Part shown: in pieces, positions 1 to 5,575 of the stretch
Layout: every line of letters starts with the position of its first letter
How positions within the stretch are numbered: the stretch's first letter is position 1
Origin: Bacillota bacterium
GTDB lineage: Bacteria; Bacillota; Clostridia; Peptostreptococcales; Anaerovoracaceae
Direction: 5' to 3'
Length of the DNA stretch: 8,295 nt
NCBI GenBank assembly: GCA_017619985.1
Contig: JAFZRG010000178.1
Span: 1-8,295 of the forward strand
Notes under the pieces: model-generated
What the model was told of the DNA's origin: nothing
Seen by the model: the letters and a program-made list of their open reading frames with translations, nothing else
Database searches by the model: none
Made by a program: the position numbers and the translations under genes

Positions 1-540
1 AGCTTCCTCGAGGGGTTCGAGGACTCCGCGGAAGGCGCGGTGGCGACGGCGGTCTACGAAGGGACCCGTCCGCTGCTCCTGGAGATCCAGGCGCTCACCG
101 GACCGTCGGGCATCGGCTTCGCGCGGCGTACCGGCATCGGCATCGATTCCGGCCGCCTGAACATGATCATCGCGGTGCTGGAGCGCAAGGCAGGGATCAG
201 CCTGCTGTCGCGCGACGTGTATGTGAACGTCGTCGGCGGATTGAAGCCCGAAGGCACGTCGACGGACCTGGCGGCCGCGCTGGCCATCTGGTCGGCGGAG
301 AAGGGGGTCAGCATCCCCCACGGCACGCTCATTATCGGCGAGATCGGCCTGACGGGCGACCTGCGCCCCGTGATGCACGCGGAAAAACTGTGCAGGGAAG
401 CGGCCCGCATGGGGTTCAGCCGCATCCTGCTGCCGAAACGCAGCCTCGGCAGAGTCAAAGACATGCCGGCCGGCCTCGAACTGGTCGGGGTCACGACACT
501 CAGAGAAGCCATGGAGGCTTCACAGCAGTTACATAAATAG
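1..540 (+). CDS. radA: DNA repair protein RadA, C-terminal part (5' end outside window)
   Basis: This is the last 179 codons of RadA (Sms), a RecA-like ATPase that processes recombination intermediates and promotes branch migration in DNA repair. The frame is open from base 1 (SFLEGF...) and ends at TAG 538-540, so the GTG at base 40 is an internal Val and not a start. The stretch EGTRPLLLEIQALT is the RadA signature that leads into the Lon protease-like C-terminal domain. That domain continues through VNVVGGLKPEGTSTDLAAALA and GEIGLTGDLRPV to the end. In RadA this domain is structural and forms the hexamer rather than acting as a protease. The zinc finger, Walker motifs and KNRFG motif of this ~450-residue family lie upstream of the window. 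In Bacillus and Mycobacterium disA lies next to radA; here a response regulator follows after 50 bp. The family call is secure. Confidence 0.95.
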   Translation, partial: SFLEGFEDSAEGAVATAVYEGTRPLLLEIQALTGPSGIGFARRTGIGIDSGRLNMIIAVLERKAGISLLSRDVYVNVVGGLKPEGTSTDLAAALAIWSAEKGVSIPHGTLIIGEIGLTGDLRPVMHAEKLCREAARMGFSRILLPKRSLGRVKDMPAGLELVGVTTLREAMEASQQLHK

Positions 541-554
541 ATGTTTCAATAGAC

Positions 555-574
555 CTGCGGCGAAAGCGCCGCGG
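555..574 (+). other. GC-rich hairpin between radA and the response regulator gene
   Basis: GCGGCG (557-562) and CGCCGC (567-572) form a perfect 6-bp stem around the loop AAAG. One G-T and one C-G pair can extend it outward to 555-574. No T-run follows, so it does not look like an intrinsic terminator. Its 3' arm abuts the purine-rich ribosome binding site GGAAGGAAGGA (573-583) of the next gene, so it could tune translation or mRNA stability. That role is inference; the base pairing is directly visible. Confidence 0.4.
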
Positions 575-590
575 AAGGAAGGACAGAGCA

Positions 591-1265
591 ATGGCAAAGA
601 TCCTGATCGTGGACGACGAAGCGAAGATCCGGGAAGTCATCCGGGAATACGCGGAATTCAATCATTACGAGACCGGCGAAGCGGAAGACGGCATGCAGGC
701 CGTCAATATGTGCCTGCAGGGGGACTACGACCTGGTGATCATGGACATCATGATGCCCAAACTGGACGGTTTCTCCGCCTGCAAGGAGATCCGCAAGGAC
801 AAGGACATCCCCATCATCATGCTGTCCGCCAGAGGCGAGGAGTACGACAAGCTCTTCGGCTTCGAGCTGGGCATCGACGACTACGTGGTCAAACCCTTCA
901 GCCCGAAAGAGCTGATGGCGCGTGTCGCCGCGGTCCTGGCGCGCCGGAAGGCAGCGGAGACCTCGGCTCCCAGCAACGAACTCGTATCCGGCGGCCTCGT
1001 GCTCAACAAGAGCAGCCGCACGGTCGCGATCGACGGCAAGCGCATCGACGTGACCCTCAAGGAATACGAGCTGCTGGCTTATTTGATGGAAAACAAGAAC
1101 ATCGCCCTGTCCCGCGACAAGCTGCTGCAGGACATCTGGGGCTACGATTTCTTCGGCGATGACCGCACCATCGACACCCATATCAAGAACCTGCGGGGCA
1201 GACTGGGCGATTACCGGGACAAGATCGCGACGGTGAGAGGCATTGGCTACAAGTTTGAAGACTGA
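591..1265 (+). CDS. OmpR/PhoB-family response regulator
   Basis: This 224-residue protein is a DNA-binding transcription factor, presumably phosphorylated by the kinase encoded next to it. The receiver domain spans residues 3-120: acidic pocket D8/D9, phospho-acceptor D52 in VIMDIMMPKLDG, switch residue S79 and conserved K101 in VVKPF. The C-terminal winged-helix domain (about 133-223) has the OmpR/PhoB pattern LTLKEYELL-like (VTLKEYELLAYL), DIWGYDFFGDDRTIDTHI and VRGIGYKFE. All key residues are intact and the length is normal for the family. The ATG at 591 follows the strong purine tract GGAAGGAAGGA at 573-583. The stop lies inside the start of the kinase gene, so the two are translationally coupled. 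The target genes and the signal cannot be read from the sequence. Close relatives of this type are common in Clostridia, but I do not assign a specific name. Confidence 0.95.
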   Translation: MAKILIVDDEAKIREVIREYAEFNHYETGEAEDGMQAVNMCLQGDYDLVIMDIMMPKLDGFSACKEIRKDKDIPIIMLSARGEEYDKLFGFELGIDDYVVKPFSPKELMARVAAVLARRKAAETSAPSNELVSGGLVLNKSSRTVAIDGKRIDVTLKEYELLAYLMENKNIALSRDKLLQDIWGYDFFGDDRTIDTHIKNLRGRLGDYRDKIATVRGIGYKFED

Positions 1266-2712
1266 AAACGGAAAGAAACTCCCGAAATACAGAACACGCA
1301 GTGTGCGCTTTAGGCTCACTGCGTATTTTATCATGTTCGCTCTGGCTCTGATGGGCATGCTGTGGCTGTTCCAGACCATGTTCCTGGAGCAGTACTACGA
1401 GCGTGAGATGGAAAAGAAGATCCAGACGGCCGTGAGTTCCCTCAGCCTGCAGTACGCCATCAGCGAAGAGCTGGACCTGGAGGCTTACCTGCAGGAGATC
1501 GGCGACATCTCCAGCGCCAACGACATGTATTTCTACATCGAGGCGGAAGACGAGTCGTTCAGCATCTCCTCCACGGACCAGGGTTCCGCCGGCCGTTACT
1601 ATTACAGCCGCAGCGGCGTCGACCTCGCGAGAGAACGCCTGGAAGCCAACAACGGTGAGCCCGTGACGTTCAAGATCTCCAACCAGACCGGTGAGACGAT
1701 CACGCAGGTGTACGCGGCGAAGGTCGACAGCGAATACCGGCCGAACGTGCGCTTCTTCGCGTTCGCCCCGCTGACCCCGATGGGTCCCGCGGTCGGCATC
1801 CTGGCGAAGCAGCTCATGACGGTGACCGCGATCTCCCTGGTCGTGGCCGGCATCCTGGCGCTGTACATTTCCAGCCGCATCGCGCGCCCGATCCGGAACA
1901 TCACGGAAAAGGCGTCCGAACTGGCGGAAGGCAACTACGACGTCGAATTCCAGGGCAGCTCCTACCGCGAGATCAACAACCTGGCCGGCACGCTGAACGC
2001 GACGGCGGAAGCCCTGTCCAAGACGGACCGCCTGCAGCGCGACCTGATGGCCAACGTGTCCCACGACCTGCGCACGCCGATCACGATGGTCAAATCCTAT
2101 GCGGAAATGATCCGCGACATCTCCGGCGGCAACGAAGAGAAGCGCAACGAGCATCTGGGGGTCATCATCGAGGAATCGGACCGCCTGACGTATCTCGTGA
2201 ACGATATCCTGACGCTTTCCCGCATCCAGGCAGGCGTGGAGACCATGGACATGCAGCCTATGGATCTGCAGAAGACGGCGGAGAGCATCCTGTCCACGTA
2301 CCGGGTGCTCGAGGATCAGGAAGGCTTCTCGATCCGTCTGCAAACGCTGCCGGAAACTCTGCTGGTCAGCGCGGACGTGCACCGCATGGAGCAGGTGCTT
2401 TCCAACCTAATCTCCAACGCGGTCCGCTACAGCGGCGAGACGAAGGACGTGGAAGTCGTGTTCCGCCGCAACAGAAAATGGCTGCGCTGCGAAGTGCGCG
2501 ACAAGGGTATCGGCATCGCGCCGGAAGACATCGAAAACATCTGGAACCGCTACGAGAGGGTCAGTTCGAGAGGGGCCCGCTCTAAGGAAGGCACCGGCCT
2601 CGGCCTGTCCATCACGAAGGAGATCCTGGAACGGCACGGCGCGAAGTACGGTGTGGAAAGCAAACTCGGCGAAGGGAGCACATTCTGGTTCGAACTTCCG
2701 CTGATTGACTAA
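1243..2712 (+). CDS. Membrane sensor histidine kinase
   Basis: This is the partner kinase of the preceding regulator, 489 residues if it starts at TTG 1243. The order is: short basic N-terminus, membrane helix about 25-47, extracytoplasmic sensor region about 48-187, second helix about 191-210, HAMP linker about 211-263, HisKA dimerisation domain with phospho-acceptor H274 in VSHDLRTP, then the ATPase domain. The ATPase boxes are present: N392 in NLISNAVRY, DKGIGIAP (420-427), IWNRYERV (433-440) and GTGLGLSI (450-457). The enzyme should be active. The start is uncertain. No ATG occurs before mid-helix 1, and the candidates are TTG 1243, TTG 1255 (giving MKTENGKK) and GTG 1303. GAGAGG at 1235-1240 is too close to the first and rather far from the second. 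With either TTG the gene overlaps the regulator by 23 or 11 bases. The sensor region matches no domain I can name, so the ligand is unknown. Confidence 0.93.
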   Translation: MATSLKTENGKKLPKYRTRSVRFRLTAYFIMFALALMGMLWLFQTMFLEQYYEREMEKKIQTAVSSLSLQYAISEELDLEAYLQEIGDISSANDMYFYIEAEDESFSISSTDQGSAGRYYYSRSGVDLARERLEANNGEPVTFKISNQTGETITQVYAAKVDSEYRPNVRFFAFAPLTPMGPAVGILAKQLMTVTAISLVVAGILALYISSRIARPIRNITEKASELAEGNYDVEFQGSSYREINNLAGTLNATAEALSKTDRLQRDLMANVSHDLRTPITMVKSYAEMIRDISGGNEEKRNEHLGVIIEESDRLTYLVNDILTLSRIQAGVETMDMQPMDLQKTAESILSTYRVLEDQEGFSIRLQTLPETLLVSADVHRMEQVLSNLISNAVRYSGETKDVEVVFRRNRKWLRCEVRDKGIGIAPEDIENIWNRYERVSSRGARSKEGTGLGLSITKEILERHGAKYGVESKLGEGSTFWFELPLID

Positions 2713-2733
2713 ATTTTCTCCGCAATATATAAT
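2705..2733 (+). promoter_or_regulatory. Predicted sigma-A/sigma-70-type promoter of carD
   Basis: A TTGACT -35 box (2705-2710) and a perfect TATAAT -10 box (2728-2733) are separated by exactly 17 bp, the optimal spacing for housekeeping sigma factors. The -35 box covers the last codons and the first base of the stop of the kinase gene. The predicted start point, 7 bases past the -10 box, is about base 2740. That is where the carD ribosome binding site begins. The promoter would let carD and the downstream genes be transcribed independently of the two-component operon. The match to consensus is seen; activity is inferred. Confidence 0.8.
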
Positions 2734-2739
2734 ATGTTC

Positions 2740-2746
2740 GGAGGAG
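2740..2746 (+). promoter_or_regulatory. Ribosome binding site that fixes the carD start
   Basis: GGAGGAG lies 5-7 bases before ATG 2752. It overlaps the reading frame that would begin at ATG 2734, so it decides for the downstream ATG. It also lies at the predicted 5' end of the mRNA made from the promoter just upstream. Confidence 0.8.
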
Positions 2747-2751
2747 TAACG

Positions 2752-3225
2752 ATGTTTTCCGTAGGAGATAAAGTCGTCTACCCGATGCACGGGGCGGGGA
2801 CTATTCAGAATATCGAGGAGAAATCGGTTCTGGGTGAGACCAGGGCCTATTATATCCTGCGCATCCCCTACGGCAGACTGCAGGTGATGGTGCCCGTCGT
2901 CGGTTCGGACGCGGCAGGCCTGCGGCCCATCGTTGCGAAGGAAAAGATCGCGGAAGTCCGCGAACTTCTCGCCGCGCCGTCCACGCCCATGGACGAGAAC
3001 TGGAATCGGCGCTACCGCGAGAACATGGACAAGCTCCGCAGCGGTGACCCCTGCAAAGTGGCCGAGGTCATCCGCAACCTGATGCGGGTGGAGCGCGAAA
3101 AGCGCCTGTCCACCGGCGAAAAGAAGCTGCTCGCCAACGCGCGGCAGATCCTGGCCAGCGAGATCGTGCTGGTCGAAGGCATTCCCGAAGAGGAGGCAAT
3201 GCGCATGATCGACAAAGCCGTCTAG
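2752..3225 (+). CDS. carD: CarD/CdnL-family RNA polymerase-binding regulator
   Basis: A 157-residue member of the CarD_CdnL_TRCF family. In characterised members it binds the RNA polymerase beta lobe and contacts the upstream edge of the transcription bubble, stabilising open complexes, notably at rRNA and housekeeping promoters. The N-terminal Tudor-like RNA polymerase-interaction domain (about 1-65) begins FSVGDKVVYPMHGAGTI and contains GRLQVMVPV. The C-terminal helical DNA-binding domain (about 70-157) has ENWNRRYRENMDKL, where W84 corresponds to the bubble-edge wedge tryptophan (W85 in M. tuberculosis CarD). LSTGEKKLLANARQIL is also typical. Length is normal. I chose ATG 2752 over the in-frame ATG 2734 because GGAGGAG precedes it at ideal spacing and the family starts at this point. 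The gene has its own promoter just upstream. Neighbourhood with ispD, ispF and cysS is also seen in Mycobacterium. Confidence 0.94.
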   Translation: MFSVGDKVVYPMHGAGTIQNIEEKSVLGETRAYYILRIPYGRLQVMVPVVGSDAAGLRPIVAKEKIAEVRELLAAPSTPMDENWNRRYRENMDKLRSGDPCKVAEVIRNLMRVEREKRLSTGEKKLLANARQILASEIVLVEGIPEEEAMRMIDKAV

Positions 3226-3240
3226 CCCCCGCAAGACGGC
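3217..3240 (+). other. Hairpin at the 3' end of carD, possible weak terminator or attenuator
   Basis: GCCGTCT (3217-3223) and AGACGGC (3234-3240) are perfect inverted repeats, giving a 7-bp stem with a 10-base loop that contains the carD stop codon. The bases after it (CTGCGTCATTTG) are not a proper T-run, so a full intrinsic terminator is unlikely. It may cause partial termination or protect the 3' end of carD mRNA, lowering yacL expression relative to carD. The pairing is seen; the role is a guess. Confidence 0.4.
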
Positions 3241-3293
3241 CTGCGTCATTTGATATAGATAAAAAATCTTAACGAAAAAAGAAAGGAGACACA

Positions 3294-4406
3294 ATGCTCA
3301 ACAAAGTGTTCCGCATCATCGTTTGTCTCAGCGGAGCGCTTGTCGGTTACGGAATCACCAGCTTCACCGCACGGCCCGAGATCTTCGGAGAATCCTGGGG
3401 ACTCACCCCCGGACAGAAGATCCTGTGGATCGGAACGGGTATCGCATTTTTCGCATTTATTTTTGATTATTTATTCGGGTTTTTCCGTAAGCGCGGGGAA
3501 AAATTGATGAAAAACGTGGAAGGGACTCTCACCAACGTCCCGGCCACGGAGATCGCGGCAAGTTCCGTGGGTCTGATCGTCGGCTTCGTCATCGCTTTTC
3601 TGATCTCGCAGATTATCAATGAGATCCAGTTGCTCAAGGCGATGAATCTGAACGTCGTGATCTCGCTGGTGCTGTATTTGTTTTTTGGCACCGTCGGGGT
3701 CATGGTGGCCAGACGGATCAACACGGACATCGGAAAGCCGCTTCTCTCATCTCTTGCAGGCAAAGAACCGACAGCGAGAAGCAAGACAAAAGCTGCCGGA
3801 GCATCGCCGAAGATACTGGATACCAGCGTCATCATTGACGGACGCATCGCAGACATTCTGAAAACAGGTTTTATCGAGGGCAATATCATCATCCCCGATT
3901 TTGTGCTCGTGGAACTGCGCCATATCGCGGATTCTTCCGATTCGCTGCGCCGCAACCGCGGCCGCAGAGGGCTGGATATCCTGAACCGTATCCAAAGCGA
4001 CTACGGCATCGAGATCTACGACACGACTTCCGAGAAATCCCTGGAGGATATCCCGGAAGTGGATGTCAAACTGTTGAAACTTGCCCAGATCATGAAGGGC
4101 ATGGTCGTCACGAACGACTTCAATCTGAACAAAGTCGCCACCATCACGGGGATCGGCGTGCTCAACATCAACGAGCTGGCCAACACCCTGAAACCGGTGG
4201 TGCTGCCCGGCGAGGAGATGCAGGTCTTCCTCGTCAAGGAGGGCAAAGAGAACAACCAGGGCGTAGGCTATCTGGACGACGGTACCATGATCGTGGTCGA
4301 GGACGGGAAGAAATTCATCGGCCAGACCATCAACGTGGCCGTTACGAGCGTGCTGCAGACTTCTGCGGGGCGCATGATCTTCGTAAAGCCCGCGCCGATC
4401 ATTTAA
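3294..4406 (+). CDS. yacL: YacL-like membrane protein with PIN and TRAM domains
   Basis: A 370-residue protein of the YacL type, a putative membrane-anchored ribonuclease. Four predicted membrane helices lie at about 5-24, 43-64, 89-108 and 119-139. A basic, low-complexity linker (about 155-172) leads to a cytoplasmic PIN nuclease domain (about 173-297). This begins KILDTSVIIDGR and keeps the acidic metal-site set: D176, E207 (FVLVELRHIAD), D257 (EVDVKLL) and D275 (VVTNDFNLNKVA). A TRAM RNA-binding domain follows (about 300-362, LPGEEMQVFLVKEGKENNQG). With its acidic residues intact the PIN domain is probably active, but the physiological substrate of the family is not established as far as I know. 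ATG 3294 has AAAGGAG at 3282-3288. The 68-bp gap before it is AT-rich with no convincing promoter. The codons of helix 2 (around 3447-3485) are unusually rich in TTT, TAT and TTA. The gene lies just before ispD, as in Bacillus. Confidence 0.93.
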   Translation: MLNKVFRIIVCLSGALVGYGITSFTARPEIFGESWGLTPGQKILWIGTGIAFFAFIFDYLFGFFRKRGEKLMKNVEGTLTNVPATEIAASSVGLIVGFVIAFLISQIINEIQLLKAMNLNVVISLVLYLFFGTVGVMVARRINTDIGKPLLSSLAGKEPTARSKTKAAGASPKILDTSVIIDGRIADILKTGFIEGNIIIPDFVLVELRHIADSSDSLRRNRGRRGLDILNRIQSDYGIEIYDTTSEKSLEDIPEVDVKLLKLAQIMKGMVVTNDFNLNKVATITGIGVLNINELANTLKPVVLPGEEMQVFLVKEGKENNQGVGYLDDGTMIVVEDGKKFIGQTINVAVTSVLQTSAGRMIFVKPAPII

Positions 4407-4413
4407 CTTGATC

Positions 4414-5556
4414 ATGGCAGACAAGAATACCGCAGTGATCCTTGCCGCCGCCGGTTCGGGAAGCCGAATGGGCGGCGGCATTCCAAAACAATACCGCATG
4501 TGCGAAGGAGAGCCGGTCTTGGTGAAAGCCGCCAGGGCTTTTTGTGCTATCCGGGAAATCTCCTGCATCACCGCTGCGGTGCCTGCGGAAGATCTGGCGT
4601 ACTGCCGGGAGCTGCTGGACCGCGCGGGGCTGCCTCAGGTGACCCTCACAGCCGGCGGCGCGACCCGCCAGGAGAGCGTATCCAACGCGCTGCGGGCTCT
4701 GCCGGAAGAGATCGGTACCGTGCTCGTGCACGACGCCGCCCGTCCGTTCGTGACGGAGGACGTCATCCGCAGGGTGTTGGAAGCGCTGGAAGAGTATCCA
4801 GCCGCCGTGCCATGCGTACATCCGAAAAGCACGATACGCACGGCGGAAGAAACGCTCGACCGCAGCACGCTGTACGAGGTGCAGACGCCTCAGGGCTTTG
4901 ACCGGGCTCTTCTGCGGAAAGCGTTCGATTTCGCGGAACGCAGCGGCTTTGCCGGCACGGACGAGGCGGGTATCGCAGAATATTATCTGCAGAACGCTCC
5001 GGACGCGCCGAAGGACGTCCGCGTGCGCATCACCGAAGGCTCCTACGCCAACTACAAGATCACGACCCCGGAGGATCTGCCCGTGAACATCCGCACAGGA
5101 AACGGCTACGACGTACACCGGCTCGTCCCCGGAAGAAAGCTCATGCTGGGCTGCTGCGAGATCCCTTACGAGAAGGGTCTGCTGGGTCACAGCGACGCCG
5201 ACGTGGTGGCTCACGCCATCGCGGACGCCCTGCTGGGGGCGGCCGCTCTCGGCGACATCGGCAGGCACTTCCCGGACAGCGATCCGGCTTACGAGGGCAT
5301 GGCGGGGTCCGAGATCCTCGCCAGGACCGCAAAGATCCTGCAAAAAGCCGGCTTTGCCATCGTCAATGTCGACGCCACCCTGATCGCGCAGAAGCCGAAG
5401 ATCGCGCCTTATGCGCAGCAAATGACCGAAAACACCGCGAACGCCCTGGGCATCCCGGCGTCCGCCGTCTCCATCAAAGCCACGACCGAGGAAGGCCTTG
5501 GCTTTACGGGCGACGGCAGCGCCATGGCCTGTCTGGCGACCGCGTCTGTCAAATAG
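4414..5556 (+). CDS. ispDF: Bifunctional IspD-IspF (MEP cytidylyltransferase / MECDP synthase)
   Basis: A 380-residue fusion that carries out two non-consecutive steps of the methylerythritol phosphate isoprenoid pathway. IspD makes CDP-ME from MEP and CTP. IspF cyclises CDP-ME 2-phosphate to MEcPP with loss of CMP. The IspD half (1 to about 226) has the CTP-binding loop AAAGSGSRMGGGIPKQY with R18 and K25, VHDAARPF (105-112), and K215 in NYKITTPEDL. The IspF half starts almost at once with TGNGYDVHRL. Its metal ligands D233, H235 and H267 keep the E. coli D8/H10/H42 spacing, with H259 in GHSDAD, and it ends with KATTEEGLGFTGDG. Both active sites look complete, with essentially no linker. The intervening enzyme, IspE, is not in the window. 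I prefer ATG 4414, seven bases after the yacL stop, over the in-frame TTG 4408. No clear ribosome binding site precedes either, which suggests coupling to yacL translation. Confidence 0.95.
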   Translation: MADKNTAVILAAAGSGSRMGGGIPKQYRMCEGEPVLVKAARAFCAIREISCITAAVPAEDLAYCRELLDRAGLPQVTLTAGGATRQESVSNALRALPEEIGTVLVHDAARPFVTEDVIRRVLEALEEYPAAVPCVHPKSTIRTAEETLDRSTLYEVQTPQGFDRALLRKAFDFAERSGFAGTDEAGIAEYYLQNAPDAPKDVRVRITEGSYANYKITTPEDLPVNIRTGNGYDVHRLVPGRKLMLGCCEIPYEKGLLGHSDADVVAHAIADALLGAAALGDIGRHFPDSDPAYEGMAGSEILARTAKILQKAGFAIVNVDATLIAQKPKIAPYAQQMTENTANALGIPASAVSIKATTEEGLGFTGDGSAMACLATASVK

Positions 5557-5575
5557 AAAGGAACTTCAGATCGCT

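Noticed and set aside
40..42. GTG as a start for a short radA-derived gene
   Set aside because: The same frame is open to base 1 and encodes RadA sequence upstream, so this is an internal codon of a gene cut by the window.
546..1379. Minus-strand open frame of 277 codons across the response regulator
   Set aside because: A shadow of the regulator and the kinase 5' end, with no family resemblance.
1183..2382. Long minus-strand open frame (399 codons) opposite the histidine kinase
   Set aside because: An antisense shadow of a complete kinase; the composition is H/R/D/V-rich with no recognisable motif.
2734..2751. Upstream in-frame ATG for carD
   Set aside because: It would add MFGGVT, encoded by the ribosome binding site itself, and it lies upstream of the predicted transcription start. 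ATG 2752 has ideal spacing.
4397..4413. Short inverted repeat GATCA/TGATC at the yacL-ispDF junction
   Set aside because: Only 5 bp around a 7-base loop and made of GATC palindromes; too weak to call a regulatory structure.
2407..4571. Minus-strand open frames opposite carD (2407-3294) and yacL (3747-4571)
   Set aside because: They lie antisense to recognised genes and have shadow-type composition.
4399..5421. Minus-strand open frame of 340 codons across ispDF
   Set aside because: Antisense to conserved catalytic motifs of both enzyme halves; no domain features of its own.
5498..5575. Upstream extension of proS
   Set aside because: The extra 26 residues overlap the ispDF 3' end in another frame and do not resemble ProRS N-termini. 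ATG 5576 gives the family start.
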